64,000 nucleotides of DNA from Henriciella mobilis (GTDB lineage Bacteria; Pseudomonadota; Alphaproteobacteria; Caulobacterales; Hyphomonadaceae): contig NZ_QWFZ01000039.1 of the NCBI RefSeq assembly GCF_003576315.1, positions 124,001-188,000 of the forward strand. Reading direction: 5' to 3'. Below are positions 43,329 through 53,903 of this stretch, piece by piece (position 1 is the first letter of the stretch; every line of letters starts with the position of its first letter). The notes below the pieces were generated by a model, which searched no databases, was not told the DNA's origin, and saw only the letters and a list, made by a program, of their open reading frames with translations. The position numbers and the translations under genes were made by a program.

Positions 43329-44570
43329 CTACTCGCCAGATCCGCGCAGAAAGTCTCGCGACGCATCCAGCAATGTCTGCAGTACATCCGGATGTGCCGT
43401 TTCGAGCGCCTCGGCAATGAATGCTTCCGTTAGCATCGCACGGGCCTCAGCGACCGGGATGCCACGCTGGCGCATGTAGAAGAGAGCGCTTTCATCCAGC
43501 TGACCTGACGTGTTGCCGTGGGCACATTCAACGTCGTCCGCATAGATTTCCAGCTCCGGCTTGGCGAAGACTTCCGCCCCATTCTCAAGAAGAAGGGCCT
43601 GATGCTGCATGTCTGCGTCAGTGTGCTGCCCTACGCTTCGTGGAACGTGAAACTTGCCTTGGAAAACGCCGCGCCCACCATCCGGCACTGCGCCCTTGGT
43701 CAGCTGTCGAGTCGTGCAGGATTCCGCGCCGTGCCAAACATGACTCGTAAAATCGACATGCTTGCCATCCGCTGGCAAGTACGCCGCATTAAGGAATGCC
43801 GCCGCATTTGGGCCAGAATACCGAACTCGCGTCTCGATACGCGCGACCTTTGCACCGAACGCCAGGGCCGTCTGTTGAAACTCGGAATCCTCATCGAGAC
43901 TGACCAGCCCTGTAATTGCTGTGGCTTCCTGATGACCGCCAGATTGCAAAAGCGTACGTGACGCGCTCGCCCCTTTTTGCAGGCCGAACTCGACCAGCAT
44001 GGCACTGAGGCCTGCGCCCCCTGAATGCTGCTCGATGACGTCCACCCGCGCGCCGGGACGGACAACGAATGCGATCCGAGCGAACGCCATTTCCCGGCCG
44101 GCGCCGGCGAAGTCAAGAAAGACGGGCCGCTCCTGCGAAGAACTCACTTCAATCTGCAGGATATCACAGGTCTTCGGCTGCCCGGTCTGGCTCGCGGTCA
44201 GGGCCGCCATGGGCAACTGTTCTGCATTTCCAAGCGCCTGCGCAGTGTCTTTCTCGAACACACGGAAACCGTCGGGCAAACCGTCTGGGACATCCCAGGA
44301 CCGCCCATCAAACCTTAGCACTATTGCATTCGCCGGCGGAGCCATGCGCGGTCCCGACTGCGCCGAAGACGCCTCAATCGACTGAATAGATTGCCGAAAG
44401 TCGCTCCACTTCCATTGCTCAAGCCGCCGGTGCGGCAAACCCGACTGCGCGAACGCGTCGAATGCCCGCGCGCGCCGTCCGTCTTCAGGCAGCTCACCAT
44501 ATCTCGCGATCAGCTGAAGCTCTGCGGGCGTCGGATCCTGAAAGCGGGTGCGCAGCTCAGCAATTGTCAA
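43329..44570 (-). CDS. sufD: Fe-S cluster assembly protein SufD, TTG start
   Basis: SufD is a beta-helix scaffold partner of SufB and SufC. The 413 residues contain GLPHRRLEQWKWSDFR near the start and the C-terminal signature PELEIYADDVECAHGNTSGQLDESALFYMRQRGIPVAEARAMLTEAF. Start codon is TTG at 44570, in a TTGA overlap with the sufC stop, with GGAG of the sufC tail as ribosome binding site. It follows sufC directly. Confidence 0.95.
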   Translation of the reverse strand: MTIAELRTRFQDPTPAELQLIARYGELPEDGRRARAFDAFAQSGLPHRRLEQWKWSDFRQSIQSIEASSAQSGPRMAPPANAIVLRFDGRSWDVPDGLPDGFRVFEKDTAQALGNAEQLPMAALTASQTGQPKTCDILQIEVSSSQERPVFLDFAGAGREMAFARIAFVVRPGARVDVIEQHSGGAGLSAMLVEFGLQKGASASRTLLQSGGHQEATAITGLVSLDEDSEFQQTALAFGAKVARIETRVRYSGPNAAAFLNAAYLPADGKHVDFTSHVWHGAESCTTRQLTKGAVPDGGRGVFQGKFHVPRSVGQHTDADMQHQALLLENGAEVFAKPELEIYADDVECAHGNTSGQLDESALFYMRQRGIPVAEARAMLTEAFIAEALETAHPDVLQTLLDASRDFLRGSGE

Positions 44571-45328
44571 ACCGGCTCTCCCAGGATGCCATCGTATCCT
44601 TCCCGTTCAAGCTGCTCAGCCAGTTCCGGTCCACCGGACTTCACAACCCGGCCCTTGGCGAACACATGAACCTTGTCAGGCCTGATATGATCCAGAAGTC
44701 GCTGATAGTGGGTGATCACAAGCATGCCGCGACCCGGGCTCCGCAAGGCATTCACGCCGTCTGAAACCGTTTTAAGTGCATCGATATCGAGCCCTGAATC
44801 CGTTTCGTCGAGGATGGCGAAGCGCGGCTCCAGCATCATCATCTGGAAAATCTCCAGACGCTTCTTCTCACCACCGGAAAACCCGACATTGACCGGACGC
44901 TTGAGCATTTCAGCATCAATCTTCAATTTTTCGCCTACTTCGCGGGCCTTCTTGATGAAATCTGGCGCTGAAATCTCTTCCTCACCTCGGGCCTTGCGCT
45001 GGGCGTTCATCGCGGCGCGCACAAAGGTCATGACGGGCACACCGGGGATTTCGACCGGGTACTGGAAGGAAAGGAACACGCCCTTGGCCGCGCGTTCTTC
45101 CGGATCCATGTTCAGCAGGTCTTCGCCCGACAGTGTTGCCGACCCACCATCCACTTCGTAGCCATCGCGGCCGGTCAAAACGTAAGCCAGCGTCGACTTG
45201 CCCGCGCCATTCGGCCCCATCACAGCATGGACTTCGCCTGCAGGCACTTCCAGCGTCAGGCCATTGATAATGGACTTGGCTTCGTCGCCCTCACCGATCC
45301 GGGCTGTCAGATTTTCGATTTTCAACAT
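44567..45328 (-). CDS. sufC: Fe-S cluster assembly ATPase SufC
   Basis: SufC is the ABC-type ATPase of the SufBCD scaffold, soluble in the cytoplasm. The 253 residues have Walker A GPNGAGKSTLAYVLTG, the signature NVGFSGGEKKRLEIFQMMMLEPRFAILDETDSGLD that includes Walker B, and VITHYQRLLDHI. Upstream lie two genes unrelated to Fe-S assembly, a break of the usual sufB-sufC adjacency. Confidence 0.97.
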   Translation of the reverse strand: MLKIENLTARIGEGDEAKSIINGLTLEVPAGEVHAVMGPNGAGKSTLAYVLTGRDGYEVDGGSATLSGEDLLNMDPEERAAKGVFLSFQYPVEIPGVPVMTFVRAAMNAQRKARGEEEISAPDFIKKAREVGEKLKIDAEMLKRPVNVGFSGGEKKRLEIFQMMMLEPRFAILDETDSGLDIDALKTVSDGVNALRSPGRGMLVITHYQRLLDHIRPDKVHVFAKGRVVKSGGPELAEQLEREGYDGILGEPV

Positions 45329-45393
45329 GTCGCGGATGTAGAGAGTCGCGCGATAATTTCAAAGCCTGAACTTGCTTATTCAGAGCTTGAATG

Positions 45394-46128
45394 TCAGCGG
45401 ATTCGATCCAGTCCATAAAAGTTCGGTCCCGACATGGCCGCTTCGAGGTCGATCGGCGTCACCAGAAGCTCCGCAACGAACTGCAAGCTTTCCTCATTTC
45501 CCAATAGAATGCGCTTCAGGGCTGTATTGATGGGTGTGGCGACACCTTGGGGACCAACAAGCACAAATGTATCCAGGCCTGCATCGTCACCATAATGTTC
45601 GGTGAAGTAGGGATTGGCGGAAACGAAACGGTCAAATCGCTCCCATCGCCAGTCGAGGGATGAGTTCGCCCGAATGACTTCACCGAGGTAAAGCCCTGCT
45701 AACATTACAGAATTATCACCCCGACCATCGCTTATCAGGGATTCGCCAGCCCGGCCGGGCTCTGCCTGAAGCTTGTTGATCGTATGGATATCCCTGAGCC
45801 AGGCATCAACCAGAGCAAGGCTCTCAATCGAGAAGTCCAGCCTCGACCGGTCGAGACGGTTCGGCAAAAGGATCAGCTTGCTGCCGGAAGGGGCCAAAAA
45901 CTCGTCCAGCGCATTTGGAATCTGCGATACACTTATGGTTTCGGATTCACCCAAACGCTTCAGTTCATAAGACGCTGATACCGTAGGAATTTCGGCTCCG
46001 TAGCCATCGTAAGGTATGTACCGCGGCTCGGTTGCCGGCTTTGCGGCACACGAGGCCAGCAGAAGTCCACTCAGGAAAAGTATGCGGGGCATGAAGCACG
46101 TCAGAATCAGCGAACAGATGCGCAGCAT
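45394..46128 (-). CDS. Putative lipoprotein of unknown function inside the suf operon
   Basis: This is a 244-residue protein whose N-terminus is a lipoprotein-type signal: MPRILFLSGLLLASC from residue 13, with lipobox LLASC and Cys27. Start ATG at 46128 has GGAGGGG at about 9 nt; ATG at 46092 is an alternative giving a shorter signal. The rest shows no recognised domain; it is rich in Leu, Asp and Arg (LAGLYLGEVIRANSSLDWRWERF) and could be a periplasmic globular protein. It sits 66 nt upstream of sufC and 49 nt after the SnoaL-like gene. Its placement between sufB and sufC is unusual. Confidence 0.72.
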   Translation of the reverse strand: MLRICSLILTCFMPRILFLSGLLLASCAAKPATEPRYIPYDGYGAEIPTVSASYELKRLGESETISVSQIPNALDEFLAPSGSKLILLPNRLDRSRLDFSIESLALVDAWLRDIHTINKLQAEPGRAGESLISDGRGDNSVMLAGLYLGEVIRANSSLDWRWERFDRFVSANPYFTEHYGDDAGLDTFVLVGPQGVATPINTALKRILLGNEESLQFVAELLVTPIDLEAAMSGPNFYGLDRIR

Positions 46129-46176
46129 GACCTACCGCCCCTCCATTGACCAGCCAGTCGAAACGACAGGCTTGGA

Positions 46177-46587
46177 TCACGCATCAGTATCTCTCATCAA
46201 ATCCGACTGTCCCGGCTCAATGGAATTCCACCACTGCTGCAGGTGCGTGCAAATACCTGAGCCATCAAGGGCGACCCTCATGATGCCCTCCTGCCGAACT
46301 GGATCGTCTGTTCCAGTGCGAGTAAAGCCGCATGCCCAATGCGCCCAACCCTCATCGTGCGCTGGTGTTATGACTTCAGCAGTAAACCTTATGCTTTCGC
46401 GCGCGGCGAGCGTCTTTCTGAAATGGTCCTCAACGGCTTCGCGCCCCCGGAGAGGCGCGTCAAAAGGTGACAGGTGAAAAACCACATCAGCCGCGAACAG
46501 AGCTGCCAGCGCGTTTGACTCTCCGCTTTCCATGCGCTTTCCGAAAGCGGCGAGCCAGTTCCTGAAGGCCTGCTCTTCCTTAGCCAA
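46177..46587 (-). CDS. SnoaL/NTF2-like domain protein, probable TTG start
   Basis: This is a 136-residue small alpha+beta barrel protein. It starts [55 protein letters not shown], the N-terminal helices and cone entry of SnoaL-like/NTF2 proteins, with the later [12 protein letters not shown] and [24 protein letters not shown] strands. TTG at 46587 with GGAAGG 5 nt upstream is proposed, overlapping the sufB stop by 8 nt. A GTG one codon earlier is possible. No catalytic residues could be assigned. The overlap with sufB ties its translation to the suf operon. Confidence 0.78.
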   Translation of the reverse strand: MAKEEQAFRNWLAAFGKRMESGESNALAALFAADVVFHLSPFDAPLRGREAVEDHFRKTLAARESIRFTAEVITPAHDEGWAHWACGFTRTGTDDPVRQEGIMRVALDGSGICTHLQQWWNSIEPGQSDLMRDTDA

Positions 46588-48115
46588 CACTGCCTTCCAG
46601 ACTGACCTCAAGAAGCTTCTGAGCTTCGACCGCAAATTCCATCGGCAGGTGCTGCATGACGTCGCGGACAAAACCGTTCACAAGCAGCGCCACGGCCGCC
46701 TCTTCGTCCAGGCCGCGTTGGCGGGCATAGAAGAGCTGATCATCTGAAAGCTTGGTCGTCGTCGCCTCGTGCTCAAGCTGTGCGTCAGCCCGCCTGTTTT
46801 CTACGTACGGCACCGTGTGGGCACCGCAATCTCCGCCTATCAAAAGCGAGTCGCACTGCGTGAAGTTACGGGCCTTCTCGGCTTTCTTGTGGACCGATAC
46901 CAGCCCTCTGTAGGTGTTGTCCGAACGGCCGGCAGAAATCCCTTTTGAAATAATCCGGGAGCGCGTTCGCTTTCCCAGGTGGATCATTTTCGTTCCGGTA
47001 TCGGCCATCTGGCGGCCGTTCGTTACCGCGATCGAATAGAATTCACCGGAACTGTCGTCGCCACGCAGAATGCAGGACGGATACTTCCAGGTCACAGCAG
47101 AACCCGTTTCGACCTGGGTCCAGCTGATCTTCGAACGCGCGCCGCGGCAGTCGCCGCGCTTGGTTACGAAGTTGTAGATGCCGCCCTTGCCGTTTTCGTC
47201 GCCTGGCCACCAGTTCTGAACTGTCGAGTACTTGATTTCGGCATCCTCGAGCGCAACCAGTTCTACGACTGCAGCGTGCAGCTGGTTCTCATCGCGCATG
47301 GGCGCCGTGCAACCTTCAAGGTACGAGACGTAAGATCCCTTGTCCGCGACGATCAATGTCCGCTCGAACTGGCCCGTATTCTCCGCATTCATACGGAAAT
47401 AGGTCGACAACTCCATCGGACACCGGACGCCTTCAGGCACATAAACGAATGTCCCGTCAGAAAAGACCGCACTATTAAGCGTGGCGAAGAAATTGTCGGA
47501 CTGCGGCACAACTGAGCCGAGATACTTCTTCACCAGCTCTGGATGCTCACGAATAGCTTCCGAGATGGACATGAAGATCACGCCAGCCTTTTCGAGTTCC
47601 TTGCGGAATGTCGTAGCGACGGAAACAGAATCGAACACCGCATCCACGGCAACCTTCGAACTCGTTGCCCCGCCCCTGGCCTCCGCAGCTGTTTCGGACG
47701 CGCCTTCCACGCCAAGCAGCACTTCGGCTTCTCGTAGCGGGATGCCGAGCTTTTCATACGTGTCGAGAATTTCTTGAGGGACGTCGTCGATCGACTCATA
47801 CTTCGCGCCCTGCTTGGGTGCCGCGTAGTAGTAGAGGTCCTGATAACCGATCTTCTCGTACTGAACTTTCGCCCAGCCTGGTTCCGTCATGGTTTTCCAG
47901 CGCTCAAATGCCTTCAGTCTCCAGTCCAGCATCCATTGCGGCTCGCCCTTCTTGTCGGAGATAAAGGCGATGACATCTTCGTTCAGGCCTTTCGGTGCGT
48001 ATTCGGTTTCGATGTCTGTCTTGAAACCGGCCGAATAGTTCTCCGACTGAAGCGCCTTTGCGGCGGCCACCGTACCTTTGTCTATGCCTTCTTTGACTTT
48101 TACATCGTCAGCCAT
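46580..48115 (-). CDS. sufB: Fe-S cluster assembly protein SufB
   Basis: SufB is the cluster-assembling scaffold subunit of SufBC2D. The 511 residues include [71 protein letters not shown], a core typical of SufB, and [61 protein letters not shown] at the end. It follows the NifS/IscS-like desulfurase after 1 nt. Confidence 0.97.
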   Translation of the reverse strand: MADDVKVKEGIDKGTVAAAKALQSENYSAGFKTDIETEYAPKGLNEDVIAFISDKKGEPQWMLDWRLKAFERWKTMTEPGWAKVQYEKIGYQDLYYYAAPKQGAKYESIDDVPQEILDTYEKLGIPLREAEVLLGVEGASETAAEARGGATSSKVAVDAVFDSVSVATTFRKELEKAGVIFMSISEAIREHPELVKKYLGSVVPQSDNFFATLNSAVFSDGTFVYVPEGVRCPMELSTYFRMNAENTGQFERTLIVADKGSYVSYLEGCTAPMRDENQLHAAVVELVALEDAEIKYSTVQNWWPGDENGKGGIYNFVTKRGDCRGARSKISWTQVETGSAVTWKYPSCILRGDDSSGEFYSIAVTNGRQMADTGTKMIHLGKRTRSRIISKGISAGRSDNTYRGLVSVHKKAEKARNFTQCDSLLIGGDCGAHTVPYVENRRADAQLEHEATTTKLSDDQLFYARQRGLDEEAAVALLVNGFVRDVMQHLPMEFAVEAQKLLEVSLEGSVG

Positions 48116-48116
48116 A

Positions 48117-49259
48117 TCAGGCCGTCTCCTTCAGATTTCGGCGATGAAGTATTTCGAGCCAGGCATCCGCCGTGCGATCAAAATCGCTCACCTCACTTCT
48201 CCAACCATAGCTGGTGCGTATTGCAGATTCCGCAAGGGTGTCGGATGCGCCCATGGCCGACAGGACTAGCGAGCGTTTGACCTTGCCACTCGAACATGCA
48301 GAGCCCGATGAAACCGCGACCCCGGCAAGATCCATCGCCATGACCTGCGTTTCCGCACGAAATCCTGCATAAGCGAAGTTCGATGTGTTCGGAAGGCGAG
48401 GCACTCGCTTGCCAAACACCGTTACACCTGCTTCGGAAATGAGCCGCTCCTCCATCGCGTCACGATAGCTCGAAAGCGCTTCCATTTTCGACAGCGCCGC
48501 GACAGCGGCATCCACTGCGGCGCCGAAACCAGCGATGCCCGAAAGGTTTTCCGTGCCGGAACGAATTGAACGTTCTTGACCACCGCCGAAGAGGATCGGC
48601 AGCAGAGGCGCACCGCTGCTAAGCCAAAGCGCCCCAACACCTTGAGGGCCGCCTGCCTTGTGGGCGGACAGCGCGAGATAGTCCACGCCCAGCAAGGACA
48701 CATTCACCGGCAGTTTGCCCAGACCCTGGACGCCATCGCATATTGTCAGCCCGCCTGCATCACGAACCATCGCGGCAGCTTCCTGAACCGGCTGGATCAC
48801 GCCCGTTTCATTGTTCGCTAGCATCAGGACGAGAACGGGCGTTCCAGACTTGGAGCGATCCCAGCGACCCAACCGATCCGCCAGCCAGTCCAGATCAGCC
48901 TTGCCGGTCTCATCGACATACAAAGTCTCGACAGCTACGCCAGAATGCCCGGCATTTTTCGACACCGCCTCGTGCTCGACAGCCGAAACCAGGAGCGTGC
49001 AATCACCGTCCAGCTTCCTGACTGTTCCCTGGATCGCCAAGGCAACAGCTTCGGTGCCACCCGACGTGAAAATCAGGTCCTGAGGCAAGGCGCGAATGGC
49101 CGATGCAACCTGTCCACGCGCCTTTTCCATAAGTTTGCGCGCCTGTCGCCCCGGCCCATGCACGCTCGAGGGGTTCGCTCCGACTTCAAGCGCTGCGAGC
49201 ATCGCGTCCCGCGCTTCTGGCCGTAAAGGCGCCGTTGCGTTGTAATCTGCGTAAATCAT
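48117..49259 (-). CDS. Cysteine desulfurase family protein (IscS/NifS-like, group I)
   Basis: This is a PLP enzyme of group I distinct from SufS. The 380 residues show [69 protein letters not shown] with the PLP lysine, and [15 protein letters not shown] with the catalytic cysteine in the flexible loop. It is first in the suf operon. In many relatives an Rrf2-type repressor precedes it; here the 123-bp divergent region holds only the promoter space. Confidence 0.93.
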   Translation of the reverse strand: MIYADYNATAPLRPEARDAMLAALEVGANPSSVHGPGRQARKLMEKARGQVASAIRALPQDLIFTSGGTEAVALAIQGTVRKLDGDCTLLVSAVEHEAVSKNAGHSGVAVETLYVDETGKADLDWLADRLGRWDRSKSGTPVLVLMLANNETGVIQPVQEAAAMVRDAGGLTICDGVQGLGKLPVNVSLLGVDYLALSAHKAGGPQGVGALWLSSGAPLLPILFGGGQERSIRSGTENLSGIAGFGAAVDAAVAALSKMEALSSYRDAMEERLISEAGVTVFGKRVPRLPNTSNFAYAGFRAETQVMAMDLAGVAVSSGSACSSGKVKRSLVLSAMGASDTLAESAIRTSYGWRSEVSDFDRTADAWLEILHRRNLKETA

Positions 49260-49382
49260 GATCCGGCACTTAGGGTATCATGCCGCGTCCTTACACAAAA
49301 ACTTGCATTTCCTTGATGCTTTCCTCTAAAGCGCCCAATTCGCACTTTCAGGCTCGCAGCAAATCAAAGAGGCGACTTCCCC

Positions 49383-50141
49383 ATGGCAGAACTCATTATC
49401 CCGGGACCCGCTGGCCGCATCGAAGCTCGCTACACCGAACCGCCACAGGAGGGCGCGCCAATCGCGTTGGTACTCCATCCTCATCCGCGCGCCGGCGGAA
49501 CGATGCAGGACCCGATTGCCATTCGCCTCTATCAGATGTTCGAGCAACGCGGTTTTGGCGTCCTGCGCTTCAACACGCGCGGCGTTGGCCGGTCCCAAGG
49601 CGTCTATGACCAGGGCGTAGGTGAACTCGAAGATGCGGCCTATGTGCTGGATTACATGGAAAACATGACGGAAAGTCCGCGCTTTGTCTGGTGCGCCGGT
49701 TATTCCTTCGGCGCGTGGATCACACTTCAGCTGCTGATGCGCCGACCAGAGATCGACGGCTTCCTCGCCATTGCCCCGCCCTGCAATCACTACGACCTGG
49801 CATTCCTGGCACCCTGCCCTGCATCTGGCCTGATCATCTCCGGTGAGAACGACAAGATTTCGGGGCCGAAAGATGTCGAACGCGCCCTAACAAAAGTCCG
49901 CGTCCAGAAAGGTGAGGTGATCGAGCGCGACTCCATCGCTGGTGCAAACCACTTCTTCCAGGGCAAACAGGACGAGCTCATCGCGAAGTGTGCCGCTTAC
50001 GTTGATCGCCGCCTCATCGAGGATGAGCAGAAATTGCGGGCCGAAGCGGAGACAAAGAAAGTCCGCGGACAAGCCGCAATTACAGATCAGTCTGATGACG
50101 ACGCCGGCGAAGATGACGACGACGGCGACGACGAGGATTAA
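49383..50141 (+). CDS. Alpha/beta hydrolase (COG2945-like) with acidic C-terminal tail
   Basis: This 252-residue serine hydrolase of unknown substrate has the N-terminal IALVLHPHPRAGGTMQDPI, GFGVLRFNTRGVGRSQGVYDQGVGELEDAAYVLDYM and the nucleophile elbow CAGYSFGAWITL with Ser as nucleophile. HisAsp partners are likely in GANHFFQGK and ENDKISGPKDVE. The last 25 residues are almost all acidic (DDDAGEDDDDGDDED), a tail rarely seen in this family. Divergent from the suf operon. Convergent to anmK, with a 2-nt gap. Confidence 0.88.
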   Translation: MAELIIPGPAGRIEARYTEPPQEGAPIALVLHPHPRAGGTMQDPIAIRLYQMFEQRGFGVLRFNTRGVGRSQGVYDQGVGELEDAAYVLDYMENMTESPRFVWCAGYSFGAWITLQLLMRRPEIDGFLAIAPPCNHYDLAFLAPCPASGLIISGENDKISGPKDVERALTKVRVQKGEVIERDSIAGANHFFQGKQDELIAKCAAYVDRRLIEDEQKLRAEAETKKVRGQAAITDQSDDDAGEDDDDGDDED

Positions 50142-50143
50142 GA

Positions 50144-51274
50144 TCAGTCCAGCAACTGGCCGCCAGCCAGTGGCTTTTTGACATTCGTCGTTCCCGGCCA
50201 ACTGATTGGCAGTCTTCTTCGCGTTCTGACGGCCAGAAATGCAAAGGCTTGCGCTTCTATGGAATCGCCAAGCCAGCCAACATCTTCAGCCGTCATAACC
50301 GCGCATGCGCACCGGTTCTTCAGTTCTGAAACGAGCCGGGGATTGTGCCTGCCGCCACCGCAGACAATCAGGTGCGAGGGCGGATCGTCAAACGCTTGAA
50401 GCGCGTAGGCTACCGACGCCGCGGAAAAGGCGGTCAAAGTGGCGGCCCCATCCTCCAGGGACAGCCCCCTGGCGAGGCTGGCATTGAAGTCGAACCGGTC
50501 GAGGCTCTTTGGTGGCGGCGCATCGAACCAAGGGTGACTGAGCCATTGGATCAGCGCTCCCTCATGTACACGCCCTGCACCTGCAAGGGCGCCTCCCACG
50601 TCATGGGTTCCTGCGCCATGGCCCTCTACCCATTCGTCGATCGGACCGTTTGCCGGGCCTGTGTCGAACGCAAAAAGGCTCCCATCACGCTTGCGGTAAG
50701 TAATATTGGCGACGCCACCAAGGTTCAGGACGGCGGCGCTACTTCCCGCTGACAGTCTTTTTAACAGCGCTGCGTGATAGGCCGGCGCGAGCGGTGCGCC
50801 ATGACCACCTTGCTGAACGTCATGGCTCCTGAAATCAAAGGCAAGCGGTACGCCTAACGCGCCGCGCATGGCTGCGGGTTCTATCAATTGAAGTGTCGCG
50901 CCAGTCCTGTCCGGCAGCGGCGCTCGATGCAGAACCGTCTGGCCGTGAACGCCCGCAATGGCTGGCACGGGCCCTTTCCAATCCGTCAGAAGACGCTCCC
51001 AGGTCTCATGGTGGGTCAGTGTCAGGACACTTTTGGCCGCTTCAAAGGCTTCGACAGGAGGCGGGCCTTCCCAGTTCCAGTCTCTCGCTGCCTGAACTGC
51101 AATCTTCAGCACTTCCCGTTCGTCAGGAGCGTATTTGCGTTCAGCGACCGGCCCGAAATCGAGAACATTCACGCCATCTGTCAGGATGAGCGCTGCATCG
51201 ACCGCGTCGATCGAGGTTCCCGACATGAAGCCGGCGGCCCAAACCGGTTCGAATTCATCATTCGGCAGGTTCAA
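50144..51274 (-). CDS. anmK: Anhydro-N-acetylmuramic acid kinase, TTG start
   Basis: The enzyme recycles 1,6-anhydroMurNAc released from murein to MurNAc-6-phosphate. The 376 residues contain GFMSGTSIDAVDAALILTDG, GVHGQTVLHRAP, NLGGVANITYRK, FDTGPANGPIDEWV and LIVCGGGRHNPRLVSELKN. The start is a TTG at 51274 with GGGAG about 9 nt upstream, which places the SGTS phosphate loop near the N-terminus as in other members. Divergent from tyrS. Confidence 0.93.
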   Translation of the reverse strand: MNLPNDEFEPVWAAGFMSGTSIDAVDAALILTDGVNVLDFGPVAERKYAPDEREVLKIAVQAARDWNWEGPPPVEAFEAAKSVLTLTHHETWERLLTDWKGPVPAIAGVHGQTVLHRAPLPDRTGATLQLIEPAAMRGALGVPLAFDFRSHDVQQGGHGAPLAPAYHAALLKRLSAGSSAAVLNLGGVANITYRKRDGSLFAFDTGPANGPIDEWVEGHGAGTHDVGGALAGAGRVHEGALIQWLSHPWFDAPPPKSLDRFDFNASLARGLSLEDGAATLTAFSAASVAYALQAFDDPPSHLIVCGGGRHNPRLVSELKNRCACAVMTAEDVGWLGDSIEAQAFAFLAVRTRRRLPISWPGTTNVKKPLAGGQLLD

Positions 51275-51324
51275 TCTCGGTCTCTCCCGTGCTAGCAGCC
51301 CTCTCCGATCAAGGAGTCGCGCCG

Positions 51325-52578
51325 ATGAGCCAGTTCAAATCTGAGTTTCTTACAACACTCGAGGAACGCGGATTCACCAAGCAGATTACACATCCGGATG
51401 CGCTGGATGAGTATTGCGCATCTGGCACCCCCATAGCTTACATCGGATTCGATGCGACTGCCGACAGCCTTCATGTGGGATCGCTGCTCCAGATCATGAT
51501 GCTTCGGCACCTGCAGAAAAGCGGCGGCAAGCCGATTGTTCTCATGGGGGGCGGCACGACCAAGATCGGCGATCCGACGGACAAGGAGAAGTCCAGGCCG
51601 CTTCTCACCAATGAACAGATCAATGCAAACATCGCCGGAATTCGGAAGGCGTTCGAGCCTTTTCTCACCTTTGGCGATGGTCCGACAGACGCAATTATCG
51701 TCAACAATGCCGACTGGCTGGACAGGCTCGGTTACATTGAGGTGCTTCGCGAAATTGGTGTGCATTTCACGATCAATACGATGGTCAAGCAGGACACAGT
51801 AGCGCGCCGCCTTGCCAATGAGCAGCCTTACACCTTCCTGGAGTTCAATTATCTCCTGCTCCAGTCATACGATTTCCTTGAGCTGTTCCGGCGGCATGAT
51901 TGCCGTCTGCAGCTTGGCGGCTCCGACCAATGGGGAAACATCCTTGGCGGTGTTGACCTCGTTCACAAAGCCGATGGCGGTGAGGCGTATGGCCTGACCG
52001 CACACCTCATTACGACAGCATCCGGCGGAAAGATGGGCAAGACTGCGGACGGCGCGGTCTGGCTGAATGCCGACCGTCGTTCACCGTACGAATACTGGCA
52101 ATTCTGGAGGAACACGGAAGACGCTGATGTGGGGCGGTTCCTGCGCCTTTTCACTGACCTGACGATTGAGGAAATTGAACGCCTGGAAGGCTTGGAAGGC
52201 GCCGAGATCAACTCGGCAAAGATTGCGCTCGCCAATGCAGCAACTACGCTGCTTCACGGCGCCGACGCAGCCGCCGAAGCTGAACGGGCGGCCCAAGCCG
52301 TTTTTGGTGCCGGCAATTCAGATGAGGCGCTGCCCACCGCCGAAGTATCGCGAGCGTCACTCGACGATGGAATACTCGTAGCGGCGGCTTTCACCGAGGC
52401 TGGTTTGAGCCAATCGAACGGAGAGGCTCGGCGCTTGATCAAGCAAGGTGCAGCCAGGGTCAACGATATCGTTGTTAGCGACCAGAATGCGGTCCTGACC
52501 TCGGCTGATATCAGCGATAACGGGTCCATAAAGCTCTCAGCCGGAAAGAAACGCCACGCGCTGATCAAGCCAGTCTAA
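51325..52578 (+). CDS. tyrS: Tyrosyl-tRNA synthetase
   Basis: This is a class I aminoacyl-tRNA synthetase of 417 residues. [17 protein letters not shown] is the HIGH-like motif (HVGS), [20 protein letters not shown] follows, and [17 protein letters not shown] holds the KMSKS-like motif (KMGKT). A C-terminal S4 RNA-binding domain (about 350-417) includes [26 protein letters not shown] at 51325 follows AAGGAG at 8 nt; a longer in-frame start at 51289 is rejected. Convergent to hflX. Confidence 0.97.
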   Translation: MSQFKSEFLTTLEERGFTKQITHPDALDEYCASGTPIAYIGFDATADSLHVGSLLQIMMLRHLQKSGGKPIVLMGGGTTKIGDPTDKEKSRPLLTNEQINANIAGIRKAFEPFLTFGDGPTDAIIVNNADWLDRLGYIEVLREIGVHFTINTMVKQDTVARRLANEQPYTFLEFNYLLLQSYDFLELFRRHDCRLQLGGSDQWGNILGGVDLVHKADGGEAYGLTAHLITTASGGKMGKTADGAVWLNADRRSPYEYWQFWRNTEDADVGRFLRLFTDLTIEEIERLEGLEGAEINSAKIALANAATTLLHGADAAAEAERAAQAVFGAGNSDEALPTAEVSRASLDDGILVAAAFTEAGLSQSNGEARRLIKQGAARVNDIVVSDQNAVLTSADISDNGSIKLSAGKKRHALIKPV

Positions 52579-53903
52579 GTTTGGGGCCTCAACTCGATCG
52601 CTTCAAAACTGTGTTGAAAGCGACCGCGATACTTGTCGCTCAAACCGACACGCAGCTGCACGTCGCCATCTGCAAGGAAGGTTTCCTCGAGAACGGATCC
52701 ATGTTCATGCAGCCAGGCTCGAGCAGCACCGTCGCTTGGCGCGAGGCGGACCACATAGGCCTGCAATTCCTCTCGGATTGACTGGACAATCAGCTCCAGC
52801 AGTTCATCGAGCCCCTCACCCGTCAGGGCGGACGTAACGACGGCTGGCGTTTCGCCAAGGTCCGCCCGCGCCGACATGCGAAGAGTGTCCTGAATGTCGG
52901 TGGGCAGCAAATCCACCTTGTTCCAGGCTTCGATGATCGGCGGCAGTGGCGCGCCGGTCTCCTTCTGCAAATGCGTCAGCACCTGAAGGACATCGCGTTT
53001 TCTTTCCTCGTCAGCCTCACTGGAGCGGTCCCGTACGTGGACCAGCAGATCTGCTTCAAGCGTCTCCTCGAGTGTGGCCCGGAAACTGTCGATCAGGTGG
53101 GTCGGGAGATCAGAAATAAACCCGACCGTATCAACGAGCGCGGCATCGCCCATACCCGGCAAGTCGAACCGGCGGATGGTCGGGTCCAATGTGGCGAACG
53201 GCATGTCACGCGCGAAAACGTTCGCTCCCGTCAGCCTGTTGAACAGGGTCGACTTTCCAGCATTCGTGTACCCGACAAGCGCGATCACCGGGAAACCAGC
53301 ATCGCGCCGTCCTGAACGCTGCAGACCGCGAGTCCGGCGAACCTCTTCAAGTTCAGCCTTCAGGGACTCCAGTTGCCTGTCCAACATGCGCCGGTCAGAT
53401 TCCAGCTGCGTTTCGCCTGGGCCACCCAGAAATCCGCCGCCACCACGCTGGCGTTCGAGGTGCGTCCAGGTTCGCACAAGGCGCGAGCGCTCATAGGAAA
53501 GGCGGGCAAGCTCGACCTGGAGCTTGCCTTCCTTGGTTCGCGCCCGGAGGCCGAAAATTTCAAGAATCAGGCCTGTTCGGTCGATGACCTTACAATTGAG
53601 CGCACGTTCCAGGTTTCTCTGTTGAACCGGGGTGAGCGCCGCATCGACAACACACATTGTGCAGCCGGCGGACGCAATATCCTCGGCCAGACGCGCAAGG
53701 ATACCGCCTGAAAGCAGGTGGGACGCACTCGGATTGCGAACGTTTTCGCTTCGCAGAAATGCCAGGTTGCATCCAAGGGCCTCAACAAGGCCGGCCGTTT
53801 CAGACAGGCGGTCCCTGTCAGGACGCTCGGAGGGTTGCGTCCAAGGAATGACCACGCCGGCCCGTTCTTCCGGTGGCGTGTGGTCTACCAGGTCGGACGT
53901 CAA
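52575..53903 (-). CDS. hflX: GTPase HflX, probable TTG start
   Basis: This is a ribosome-associated GTPase that splits stalled ribosomes after stress. The 442 residues have the N-terminal HflX domain ([17 protein letters not shown]) with [47 protein letters not shown], the G1 motif [22 protein letters not shown]3 [10 protein letters not shown] and NKVD. Start TTG at 53903 overlaps the hfq stop as TTGA; no separate ribosome binding site is obvious. hfq-hflX is a conserved pair. Confidence 0.95.
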   Translation of the reverse strand: MTSDLVDHTPPEERAGVVIPWTQPSERPDRDRLSETAGLVEALGCNLAFLRSENVRNPSASHLLSGGILARLAEDIASAGCTMCVVDAALTPVQQRNLERALNCKVIDRTGLILEIFGLRARTKEGKLQVELARLSYERSRLVRTWTHLERQRGGGGFLGGPGETQLESDRRMLDRQLESLKAELEEVRRTRGLQRSGRRDAGFPVIALVGYTNAGKSTLFNRLTGANVFARDMPFATLDPTIRRFDLPGMGDAALVDTVGFISDLPTHLIDSFRATLEETLEADLLVHVRDRSSEADEERKRDVLQVLTHLQKETGAPLPPIIEAWNKVDLLPTDIQDTLRMSARADLGETPAVVTSALTGEGLDELLELIVQSIREELQAYVVRLAPSDGAARAWLHEHGSVLEETFLADGDVQLRVGLSDKYRGRFQHSFEAIELRPQT

